Positions 54,804-62,378 of a DNA stretch of 64,000 bases are shown piece by piece. The notes under the pieces are model-generated. The model did no database searches. It was not told the DNA's origin and was given only the letters and a program-made list of their open reading frames with translations. Position numbers and translations under genes: made by a program. Origin of the DNA: Trueperella abortisuis (GTDB lineage Bacteria > Actinomycetota > Actinomycetes > Actinomycetales > Actinomycetaceae); assembly GCF_030811095.1 (NCBI RefSeq), contig NZ_JAUSQL010000001.1, positions 1,736,001-1,800,000 on the forward strand. Direction: 5' to 3'. How positions within the stretch are numbered: the stretch's first letter is position 1; each line of letters opens with the position of its first letter.

Positions 54804-56830
54804 GAGTAGCTCCTCGTTGCCAGCGGGACGGCCGTGAACGTCAGCGGCTCCATGTGCCGCACGAAGCCGTCCGGCGTGCTCTCCCACGCCGAGGCGAACG
54901 CCCAGTGCGCATCGTCGCGCTTGGCCTCACCATTATCCTGATATTCGAAGCGGAAATGCGCGCCCGCCGATTCCTCGCGATCGAGCGCGTCCACACACAT
55001 GAGCTCGGCGAGCTCGAGGAAGTCAGCCACGCGGCCGGCCTTCTCCAGCGTCTGGTTGACCTGCGCGTCGCCACCCGGGACCGACAAGTCCTCCCAAAAC
55101 TCCCCGCGCAGCCGGCGCACCTCGCCAATTGCCTTCGTCAGGGAGGCTTTCGTGCGCCCCACGCCGCACCCCTCGTACATGATGGCACCCAGTTCGCGAT
55201 GGAACTGGACGGGTCCGCGGCTACCGCCGATCGCGAGGAAAGAATCCGTGCGCGCCTGCACCCGCTCCAAAGCCTCCCGCACCGGCGCCGAGTCCGGCCC
55301 GGGCAACGCCTCCCCCAGGTGCTTCGACAGATAGTTCGGCACTGAGAACGGCAGGGTGAACCACCCATCCACGCACGCCGACAGCAGCGAGTTCGCCCCC
55401 AGCCGGTTCGCGCCATGGTACGACCAGCCGGCCTCGCCGCCCACGAACAGCCCGGGGATCGAGCTCATCTGATCGAAGTCGGTCCACAGCCCACCCATCG
55501 TAAAGTGGGCGCCGGGTGCGATCCGCATCGGGGTCTCGTATGGATTCTCGCCCGTGGCATGCTCGTACATGTGGAAGAGGTTGCCGTAGCGCTCGGCGAT
55601 CACGTCCTTGCCCACCGCCCTGAGAGCGTCGGAGAAATCGAGGTAGACCGAGTTCCTCAGCGGCCCGACCCCGTGCCCCGAGTTGATCTGCTCGGTGGCC
55701 GCGCGCGAGGCGATGTCACGCGGGGTGAGGTTGCCGAAGGCGGGGTACTTGCGTTCGAGGTAGTAGTCTCGCTCGGCCTCGGGAATTTGCTCGGGCGGGC
55801 GGTCGTCGCCGGCGCGCTTGGGCACCCAGATCCGCCCGTCGTTGCGAAGCGACTCCGACATGAGGATCGTCTTCGACTGGAACGGCGAACTCACCGGCAA
55901 CGCCGTGGGGTGGAACTGCACGAAGGAGGCGTGGGCGAGGTAGGCTCCGTGCTTGTGGGCCCGCCAGGCCGCCGACGCGTTCGAGTTCAGCGCCAGCGTG
56001 GATTGGAAGTACACCGATCCGTATCCGCCGGTAGCCAGCACCACGGCGTGTGCCGGGATCGCCTTGACCTCGCCGGTCACGAGGTCACGGATGACGACGC
56101 CGCGGGCCACGCCGTCGTCGACAATAAGGTCGAGCATCTCTGAGCGGATGTGCATCGTGACGGTACCGCGCCGGATCTGGCGCTGCAGCGCCTGGGACGA
56201 GGCGAGCTGCAGCTGCTGGCCCGTCTGGCCGCGCGTGTAGTACGTGCGCGAGACCTGCACGCCGCCGAAGGAGCGGGTGGCCAGCGTGCCGCCATACTCG
56301 CGGGCGAAGGGCGCGCCGATGGCGTTCATGTGATCGATCACCCGGATCGACTCTTCGCCTAGCCGGAAGGCCTCCGCCTCGCGGGAGCGAAAATCCCCGC
56401 CCTTGACCGTGTCCGTGACGAAGCGCTTGAGCGAATCGCCATCCACTTTGCGCGCGCGAGCCGCGTTAATGCCACCCTGCGCAGCCACCGAGTGGGCGCG
56501 ACGCGGGGCGTCGTGGTAGGTGACCGAGTGGACGTTGTAGCCCAGCTCCCCCAACGCGGCCGCGCACCCGGAACCCGCCAGTCCCGTTCCCACGACGACG
56601 ACCGTGAACTTTTTCGTGTTCAGCGGGCTGACGAGTTTGTAGGAGTCACGACGTCGCTGCCACGCGGTAGCAGGATCGCCGTCCGGGATGTTGCCATCCA
56701 GGATCGTGCCTAGCCGGGCGCCGGGAACCTTGACCGGGGGCGGCGTGAATCCCGCCGTACCGGACGCGGTTCGGGCATCGGCGTCGTTGGCGGAACCGAC
56801 CGTGTTGCGGAGGAAGTGTAAGAAACTCAT
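54800..56830 (-). CDS. sdhA: succinate dehydrogenase/fumarate reductase flavoprotein subunit
   Basis: This 676-residue subunit oxidises succinate or reduces fumarate. The FAD site shows VVVVGTGLAGSGCAAALGELGYNV, the flavin-linking His is in RRAHSVAAQGGIN, and the active site has FHPTALP. HFTMGGLWTDFDQMSSIPGLFVGGEAG is near the end of the FAD domain. The N-terminal 60 residues are variable and Pro-rich, longer than usual. It belongs to the Bacillus-like or actinobacterial sdhCAB set with a single membrane subunit. ATG 56830 overlaps the sdhC stop. Confidence 0.96.
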   Translation of the reverse strand: MSFLHFLRNTVGSANDADARTASGTAGFTPPPVKVPGARLGTILDGNIPDGDPATAWQRRRDSYKLVSPLNTKKFTVVVVGTGLAGSGCAAALGELGYNVHSVTYHDAPRRAHSVAAQGGINAARARKVDGDSLKRFVTDTVKGGDFRSREAEAFRLGEESIRVIDHMNAIGAPFAREYGGTLATRSFGGVQVSRTYYTRGQTGQQLQLASSQALQRQIRRGTVTMHIRSEMLDLIVDDGVARGVVIRDLVTGEVKAIPAHAVVLATGGYGSVYFQSTLALNSNASAAWRAHKHGAYLAHASFVQFHPTALPVSSPFQSKTILMSESLRNDGRIWVPKRAGDDRPPEQIPEAERDYYLERKYPAFGNLTPRDIASRAATEQINSGHGVGPLRNSVYLDFSDALRAVGKDVIAERYGNLFHMYEHATGENPYETPMRIAPGAHFTMGGLWTDFDQMSSIPGLFVGGEAGWSYHGANRLGANSLLSACVDGWFTLPFSVPNYLSKHLGEALPGPDSAPVREALERVQARTDSFLAIGGSRGPVQFHRELGAIMYEGCGVGRTKASLTKAIGEVRRLRGEFWEDLSVPGGDAQVNQTLEKAGRVADFLELAELMCVDALDREESAGAHFRFEYQDNGEAKRDDAHWAFASAWESTPDGFVRHMEPLTFTAVPLATRSYS

Positions 56831-57519
56831 GATAGCCACCCCATCTGTACGGCGAGCGGAATTGAGGCATTGCCCAGGAGGATCGCGATCGCGGCGAGCG
56901 CGCCGATCCAGATGAAGATCGAGCGAAGGCGGGCCCCCATCGAGCCGAAATCGACCGCGACGTTGAAGGCGCCATGCGCCACGTGAATCGCGAGCAACAC
57001 CATGATGAGCACGTAGAAGATGGCCATCGCCGGGCGCTCGAAGGAAGCAACCAGGTTGGAGTAGGCGGCCGAGGCCTGCGCCGTCTGCCCGCGGAAGGAG
57101 TCGGAGGCGACCGGCTTCAGACCCACCGTGAGGTCGAGGAGGTGAATGATGAGGAAGCCCAGAATCGCCACGCCCGTGACCGGCATGAGCCGCGCCGAGA
57201 GCGCCTGGATCCCGTGAAGCTTGCGCGCCCGGTACTTGCCGCGGAATTTGCGCCCGCGGATGTAGATCACCGACGCCGCCCACACGTGCAGGATGAGACA
57301 CAACCCCAGCACCACACGCATGATCCACAGCACGGTCAGCTTGGGAAAGAGCGGGTAGAACGCCTCGCGCAACCAGTGGGCGTAGCCGTCGAAACTGGAC
57401 GGGCCCATGTAGACCTTGAGGTTTCCGTACAGGTGGATGAGGACGAAGATCGCCCAGATAGCGCCCGTGACAGCCATGATGACCTTTAGCGCCCACGAGG
57501 GCGGAGCTTTCAGTTGCAT
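56827..57519 (-). CDS. sdhC: succinate dehydrogenase cytochrome b membrane subunit
   Basis: This 230-residue membrane protein has five predicted helices, as in the Sdh cytochrome b-558 group that holds two haems without a separate SdhD. His residues in FVLIHLYGNLKV, LILHVWAA, FLIIHLLDLTV and LLAIHVAHGAFN are suitable haem ligands. GGAAGGAGG precedes ATG 57519. It is the first gene of sdhCAB and diverges from the ChaA-type gene. Confidence 0.93.
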   Translation of the reverse strand: MQLKAPPSWALKVIMAVTGAIWAIFVLIHLYGNLKVYMGPSSFDGYAHWLREAFYPLFPKLTVLWIMRVVLGLCLILHVWAASVIYIRGRKFRGKYRARKLHGIQALSARLMPVTGVAILGFLIIHLLDLTVGLKPVASDSFRGQTAQASAAYSNLVASFERPAMAIFYVLIMVLLAIHVAHGAFNVAVDFGSMGARLRSIFIWIGALAAIAILLGNASIPLAVQMGWLS

Positions 57520-57737
57520 CGTTGCCTCCTTCCTGTCATTGTCCCAGCTAGAACATGTGAGTCTTCACACCTTTGTCCCGAATCGGGTACACTTGAGCAC
57601 GTTGCCGGGACGGCCCGGCGCAGCGCGGCACGACGTCCGGCGGGTACCTTCCCGCCAGCGCAACGGCTCGCACTGAGCACGCCTTGAATGTTCTGCGCGT
57701 GTTGTACGGACGAGGGACGGCCCTCACGAAAGGGCAC

Positions 57738-58730
57738 ATGTCTGGCGTTGTTGCATGGTTAGCTGTCGCGCTGACCTTTTTCCTTCCGCTCTCCGGGCCA
57801 GTGGCCATGGCGGGGATCCTCGCCATCATCATCTACGCCTCCTTTGGCGTCAAGCGCCGAGCCGACGCGCTCTCCCGCCGGCTTGGCGAACCGTTCGGCA
57901 CGATCGTGCTCACGCTGTCGATCATGGTGATCGAGGTGGCGATGGTGGCCAGCGTCCTGCTCGGTCCTGGCGATCACGCCTCCATCGCGCGCGACGCCGC
58001 GTTCTCCGCCACAATGCTCGTCATTAACCTCATCCTAGCGGGCGCCATCCTCGCCCACGTCTCCCGCCATGGCCCTATGCCGGTGCGGCGGCGGGCGCTC
58101 TCTTGGTACCTGGGCGCGCTGGGGATACTCGGCGCCGTCGTGTTTGTGCTCTCGCGTGCGGTGGGCGAGTACCGCGGGCTCTGGGCGGTTCTCGCCGGGC
58201 TGGTGCTATTCACCGCCTACGCGGCGTTCATGTGGCGTCAGCTCGGGCCGGGCGCTGCCGACTTCGCGGAAGCAGCCCCTGCCCCGCCTAGCTCCGAGCC
58301 CGCAGCACAAAACTTCGTCTGGCTGGTGGCCACACTCGTGGCAATCGTCGTCCTTTCCCACTCGCTCGGCCCCCTCCTCAATGAGGCAGTGGGCAACACA
58401 GCGCTCGTCGGCCTCATCCTTGCCGCCGTTGTACTCCTGCCCGAGACTGTCACCACCCTGGCGGCCGGCCGGAACGGCCAGAGTCAGCGGGTGTCGAACT
58501 TGACCCACGGCGCGCTCGTCTCTGTGCTGGGCGGCTCGGTGCCGTCCATCCTGCTCATCAGCGCGGCCACGGGCCAGCAGATCGTGCTCGGGGTGAGCAA
58601 CTGGGAGCTGGCACTACTCGCAGCGACGCTCGGGCTACAGGCCACCGCGCTCGTGCGGCAGCGGTTCTCCGCTGCACACGGGCTGGGGCACTTGGCGTTA
58701 CTCGGGGTCTACGTGGCAACCCTCTTCTAG
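57738..58730 (+). CDS. ChaA-type Ca2+/H+ (Na+/H+) antiporter
   Basis: This 330-residue membrane protein has about eleven helices arranged as two CaCA repeats. Signatures are GEPFGTIVLTLSIMVIEVAMV in the first and LLPETVTTLAAGRNGQSQRVSNLTHGALVSVLGGSVPSILLI in the second, each with the conserved acidic residue for cation binding. The family exchanges Ca2+ or Na+ for protons. I prefer ATG 57738, which has GAAAGGG upstream, over ATG 57684. Confidence 0.88.
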   Translation: MSGVVAWLAVALTFFLPLSGPVAMAGILAIIIYASFGVKRRADALSRRLGEPFGTIVLTLSIMVIEVAMVASVLLGPGDHASIARDAAFSATMLVINLILAGAILAHVSRHGPMPVRRRALSWYLGALGILGAVVFVLSRAVGEYRGLWAVLAGLVLFTAYAAFMWRQLGPGAADFAEAAPAPPSSEPAAQNFVWLVATLVAIVVLSHSLGPLLNEAVGNTALVGLILAAVVLLPETVTTLAAGRNGQSQRVSNLTHGALVSVLGGSVPSILLISAATGQQIVLGVSNWELALLAATLGLQATALVRQRFSAAHGLGHLALLGVYVATLF

Positions 58731-58951
58731 CTTTCGAACACCGCTTCGTCACTATTTCACGGAGCTGTCCCGACCTGGAGTTGACCGTCATGCGGCCCGA
58801 GGAATGCCTAGATGCTAGGAACATAACTCGGCAAAACGGCACTACGCGACCGCACTATTGCCGTTCCGGCCACCCTGATTTCCCAAAGCAACAGGGCGGT
58901 CTACTCCATGTTCAGATCAGCCACAAGAGGTCTCCGTACGTTAGAGTGTAT

Positions 58952-58968
58952 GCAAACGGACAGTTTGC
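58952..58968. promoter_or_regulatory. short inverted repeat upstream of the disrupted membrane protein gene
   Basis: GCAAAC-GGACA-GTTTGC is symmetric and lies 48 bases before ATG 59017, where an operator would sit. The rest of the 58731-59016 gap is AT-rich with no gene. Confidence 0.3.
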
Positions 58969-59016
58969 GGGCGAACAGTGCCATAGCATTCACTAGATAC
59001 AGATCGGAATACAGCC

Positions 59017-59241
59017 ATGGTGAAGCTAAAGAGGTTCCTTTTCTTTGTAGGCGTTGTTCTGGTCTTGATTAGTATTCTGTTGACTATCGCATCTATGAAT
59101 AGCTCATACGTCCTCAATGTCTTTGTCAATGGTAGACATTCTGAAAGCATCGTAACCTTTTCAGATCTTGGTATCGTGGCGCTCGAAAAGACGGCATCGT
59201 TTACCAAGTATCTGTCGTACGGTGTCTTCTCTGGAATTATC
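59017..59241 (+). pseudogene. small two-helix membrane protein gene, 5' part, disrupted by IS
   Basis: Seventy-five codons are visible before the IS begins: a membrane helix at residues 6-27, a middle segment (SYVLNVFVNGRHSESIVTFSDLG) and the start of a second helix. Removing the IS at 59242-60578 and one copy of its 8-base duplication restores the frame, continuing at 60587 to a stop at 60668-60670. The original protein would have 102 residues with a charged tail (KSLESHKTKRDD). No family is recognised. As it stands, translation runs ten codons into the IS and stops at 59271. Confidence 0.75.
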
Positions 59242-60578
59242 GGGTCAATAGACAAAAAATGTGTTTTATGATCGAGTTTTTCGTTGGTGTAATAAGGGAA
59301 AGTCAGGGTTCTTAAGGTTGAGACGCTGAAAGTGGTTGCTTCGTTGACATCTGCACGGTTACGTGCATGGGGTGAGAAGACCAAACCCGCACGCCCGCCG
59401 CTGCCCGATTTGTCAGACCGCCACGAAGAAGAACGGCTCAACGAGTGCTGGCCGGCAGCGCTGGAGATGCCCGGCTTGTGGCCACAGCTTCACCAGCACT
59501 CATCGGCGCCAGCAACGCGAAAAACAGTTCCGCGAATTCGTTGAATTCATTACCGACACTGAACCCAAACGTCGCCTAACCGGCTCTACTCGGACGTGGG
59601 ATCGCGATCACGCTTGGTGTTGGGATACCCGCCCGATCTGGGACATCACCGGAGAGGTTCATGACCAGATCTTCATCGACGGGACCTACATCGCTCACGG
59701 CTGGTGCGTCTTGGTGGCGGCTACCACTGACGGTGTTATCGCCTACCAGCTATGCGCCAAAGAATCCAAAGCCGCCTACACGGCCTTACTGTCGCGTATC
59801 CCTGCTCCGGCCGTGGTCACCACCGACGGGGACCGCGGGGCCCTGGCCGCGATCAAGGCCTGCTGGCCTACCAGCCGCCTGCAACGGTGCCTAGTCCACA
59901 TCCAGCGCAACATCCGCACCCTGACCACCACCCGCCCCAAGACCGACCAGCACAAGGCCCTATACAAACTGGCCTTGGACCTGACCAAGATCACCACCGC
60001 CGACCAAGCCATCGCCTGGCAAAAAGGCCTCGCAGCCTTCCACACCCTCTACGACACCTAGCTGGCCGAACGCACCTACAAGGCCACTGTCGCCCCCTCA
60101 CAGATCCCGCGCTTTGCCCAGAACAACAAGTCCTGGTGGTATACCCACCACGCCACCAGGCGCCTGGTCAGAGCCTTAGACGGCTACGTCAAGGCCGGGG
60201 TGCTCTTTACCTACCTCGACCCCACCACAGGCGCGACAAGCCCCCTGGCCTCAACCACGAACTCCTTAGAAGGCGGGACGAACGCCGTGCTGAAGACCTA
60301 CCTACGAGCCCACCGCGGCCTATCCGAAGAGCACATGAAGACCGCCCTGGACTACTTCCTCTACACCCGCTCCATCGACCCCCAACCCCTGGCCACGTTC
60401 ATCAACAACACCCCCGCCACCACCAAGCCCAAACCCGAACCTGAGCCCGACGGGCCAGCCTACATCGACAACGCCATCAACACCCAAGCCCCCTGGGACG
60501 ACGGCCTGACCATCCACCAAGGCTGGGCAGGACACTAACGACACGCCCGGATAAGACACATTTTTTGTCTATTAACCC
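59242..60578 (+). mobile_element. IS1249-like insertion sequence A, 1337 bases
   Basis: Terminal inverted repeats are GGGT(C/T)AATAGACAAAAAATGTGT at 59242 and as complement at the 60578 end. Perfect 8-base duplications GAATTATC flank it (59234-59241 and 60579-60586), so both ends are fixed. It carries one transposase gene broken by a nonsense codon. It is inserted in the small membrane-protein gene. Confidence 0.92.
59363..60538 (+). pseudogene. IS1249-like transposase with an internal stop codon
   Basis: The frame codes for a transposase with an N-terminal zinc ribbon (CPICQ and CPACG, about 15-45) and an IS256/MULE-type catalytic core: FIDGTY, VVTTDGDRG, and NSLEGGTNA for the acidic triad. 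A TAG at 60059-60061 interrupts TLYDT*LAERTY; Trp (TGG) would fit there, so a single G-to-A change explains it. Codons run on without a shift to 60538. The GTG at 59363 is the likely start. It is related to the transposase at 60703-61836. Confidence 0.88.
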
Positions 60579-60586
60579 GAATTATC

Positions 60587-60670
60587 GGAACTCTTTCGAT
60601 AATTGCCAGCAAGAGCCTCGAATCTCATAAAACAAAAAGAGATGATACAGAAGTGGGCACGGAGGAATAG
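60587..60670 (+). pseudogene. small membrane protein gene, 3' part
   Basis: This is the remainder of the gene starting at 59017: GTLSIIASKSLESHKTKRDD and a short acidic end, stopping at TAG 60668-60670. It completes the second membrane helix. The stop codon lies inside the 8-base duplication created by the second IS (60664-60671), which leaves the codon intact. Confidence 0.7.
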
Positions 60671-60671
60671 G

Positions 60672-62003
60672 GGCTTATAGGCCAAAATGTGTTGGTTTCG
60701 GTTTAGTAGGTTTCGTGCCAGGTTCCGTTGTGGTGGAAGTCGGTCCAGTTAACTGCGGTTCCCCATCTGTCGATCTCGGCTTGTGCTTGGGCGCGGTGGC
60801 TGGCCTTGTCGAATTGGTCAATGATCTGCTGGTCGGTGATCGTGGTCTTGAGGATGTGTGCTGGGGTCGCAGGGAACTCGGTGTGCAGGTAGCACCACCA
60901 CAACACGGTCTTGACCTGGTGATCAAGACTCATGCCCCGGTGGGCTCGTAGCACGCAGCGTAGTTGGGTATTAATCCCGCCCTCGATCAGGTTCGACGTC
61001 CTGGGAATGGGGTCACCTTCAAGGTCAAGGGCGGGATCAAGGAAGGTGAACAGCGTGCCTTGTTTGACCAGCGTGTTGAGGGAGTTCTTGGCCTGGATCA
61101 GCCGGGCATGGGTGGGAACGAGGCGTCCGTCTGGTAGCCGGGTGCGCTGGGCGAGGAACTGTTTGTAGGTGGTGTTCCAGGCGGCGAGTTTGCTCATCCA
61201 TGCCACTGCCTGCTCATAGGTGGCGACCTCGAGCAGGGCTTGAGCAAGACCGTAGAGATCAACACCTGCCTGAGTGCGTGGCCGGGTGGTGGTCTTACGC
61301 TTGACCGCGCTATAGGCGTGAAAGACGCAGCGTTGGATCCGGGTTCCAGGCCAGGTAGTCTTCACCGCGCTGGCGATGCCTTGCCCACCATCACACACGA
61401 CAACATCTGGGGGCGCGATCCTCGACATCAGCGCTTGCCAGGCGCGGGTGGTCTCGCCCTTGGCCACGTACCAGCCAAGCACGTGAGTCTTGGTACACGC
61501 GATCAGGACGACCAGCTTGTGGGACAGGTAGATCCCGTCAACAAAGACCACGTGGCTGACTTCGTCGACCAGTGGGGAAACTGGCCATAGATGCCAAAAT
61601 GGTTCGTTACGCCGTCGTATGGTGCGTGCCTTGGGCCCGTAATCGGCCAGGGTGTGTTTGCCGGTGACGAAGTCTAAAAACGCACTGAAATGCCGGGCGC
61701 GGGTATCGTTACGCCGAGACTGGCTTGCCCCACATGTTGGACAGCGCAACCTTGGCCTACCTGCTCGAGTTGAGCCCCATTTTTGCGTCGTGCCACCACA
61801 GATTTTGCATCGAGGATTTCCCATCCCCACATTCAAGCCGATTCAAACCCCGACCTTGCCACGGAATATCAATCAAAAACCGGGATAAAACCAACACGAC
61901 CTGGCCAACCAAGAACTCAAGTCACAACCAGTCCAACCCCCACCTTTCGGCTTTATAGCAACGAAAGACAGCCCAAAAACCAACACAACCTGACCTATAA
62001 GCC
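60672..62003 (-). mobile_element. IS1249-like insertion sequence B, 1332 bases, intact
   Basis: Terminal inverted repeats read GGCTTATAGG-CCAAAA-TGTGTTGGTTT at 60672 and GGCTTATAGG-TCAGGT-TGTGTTGGTTT as complement from 62003. Perfect 8-base duplications GGAATAGG (60664-60671 and 62004-62011) define the insertion. The transposase frame is unbroken. The stretch 61837-61970 inside the element, upstream of the transposase, has no gene. It sits at the stop codon of the disrupted membrane-protein gene and just beyond the tRNA terminator. Confidence 0.93.
60703..61836 (-). CDS. IS1249-like transposase (IS256/MULE superfamily)
   Basis: This 377-residue transposase begins with a zinc ribbon (CKICGGTTQKWGSTRAGRPRLRCPTCGAS). 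The DDE core follows: VFVDGIYLSHK, VVVCDGGQGIASAVK and SNLIEGGINTQLR carry the acidic residues. CVFHAYSAVKRK is the conserved C/H block before the third residue. It is full length. It is related to but clearly distinct from the transposase in the neighbouring IS, and the two elements have different ends. Confidence 0.93.
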   Translation of the reverse strand: MNVGMGNPRCKICGGTTQKWGSTRAGRPRLRCPTCGASQSRRNDTRARHFSAFLDFVTGKHTLADYGPKARTIRRRNEPFWHLWPVSPLVDEVSHVVFVDGIYLSHKLVVLIACTKTHVLGWYVAKGETTRAWQALMSRIAPPDVVVCDGGQGIASAVKTTWPGTRIQRCVFHAYSAVKRKTTTRPRTQAGVDLYGLAQALLEVATYEQAVAWMSKLAAWNTTYKQFLAQRTRLPDGRLVPTHARLIQAKNSLNTLVKQGTLFTFLDPALDLEGDPIPRTSNLIEGGINTQLRCVLRAHRGMSLDHQVKTVLWWCYLHTEFPATPAHILKTTITDQQIIDQFDKASHRAQAQAEIDRWGTAVNWTDFHHNGTWHETY

Positions 62004-62030
62004 GGAATAGGGGGCTATAGGGCAAAACGA

Positions 62031-62070
62031 AGCCCGGTATCTCAGCGACTTTTCGCCTGGATACCGGGCT
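62031..62070 (-). terminator. terminator of the initiator tRNA gene
   Basis: AGCCCGGTATC pairs with GATACCGGGCT around a 20-base loop, followed on the minus strand by TCGTTTTG. It begins eight bases past the tRNA. The stem is symmetrical and could work in both directions. Confidence 0.8.
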
Positions 62071-62077
62071 TTTCTCG

Positions 62078-62151
62078 TGGCGGGGGCAGGATTTGAACCT
62101 ACGACCTCCGGGTTATGAGCCCGGCGAGCTACCGAACTGCTCCACCCCGCG
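62078..62151 (-). tRNA. initiator tRNA-fMet (CAT anticodon)
   Basis: The minus strand gives a 74-base cloverleaf: acceptor CGCGGGG/CCCCGC, D-arm AGCAGTTCGGTAGCT, anticodon arm CCGGG-CTCATAA-CCCGG, T-arm GTAGG-TTCAAAT-CCTGC. The first acceptor position cannot pair (C1 opposite C72) and the anticodon stem has three consecutive G-C pairs, which mark initiator tRNAs. The CCA end is not encoded. Confidence 0.95.
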
Positions 62152-62163
62152 TCGGCATCAACC

Positions 62164-62192
62164 ACTCTATTCAGCACGCGCGCCAGATTCAA
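62164..62192 (-). promoter_or_regulatory. tRNA-fMet promoter
   Basis: On the minus strand TTGAAT (62192-62187) and TAGAGT (62169-62164) are 17 bases apart. Transcription would start about six bases before the tRNA. The rest of the gap (62193-62330) holds nothing I recognise. Confidence 0.68.
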
Positions 62193-62330
62193 GGTGGGGC
62201 GTGGTGCCCTTTCTCACCATATCCCCAGATCGGCCGCCCCCGGGTCGCGCGCCGCAGATAGACGCGGCGGGCCCGCATGAACAGCTTTCCGGGACGCGAG
62301 AGCCGACGCAAGAGGGTCGGCCACAGACGC

Positions 62331-62363
62331 GGGGTGGGGCCCGCTGAATGCGAGCCCCACCCC
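62331..62363 (-). terminator. hairpin after the secreted protein gene
   Basis: GGGGTGGGGC pairs with GCCCCACCCC, 16 bases past the stop at 62379. It is a likely terminator without a U-tail. Confidence 0.6.
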
Positions 62364-62378
62364 GGTTAGCCGTCCGTC

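Noticed and set aside
58941..59441. A 166-codon minus-strand frame across the start of IS A
   Set aside because: It spans the IS junction and opposes the small membrane gene, with no recognisable features.
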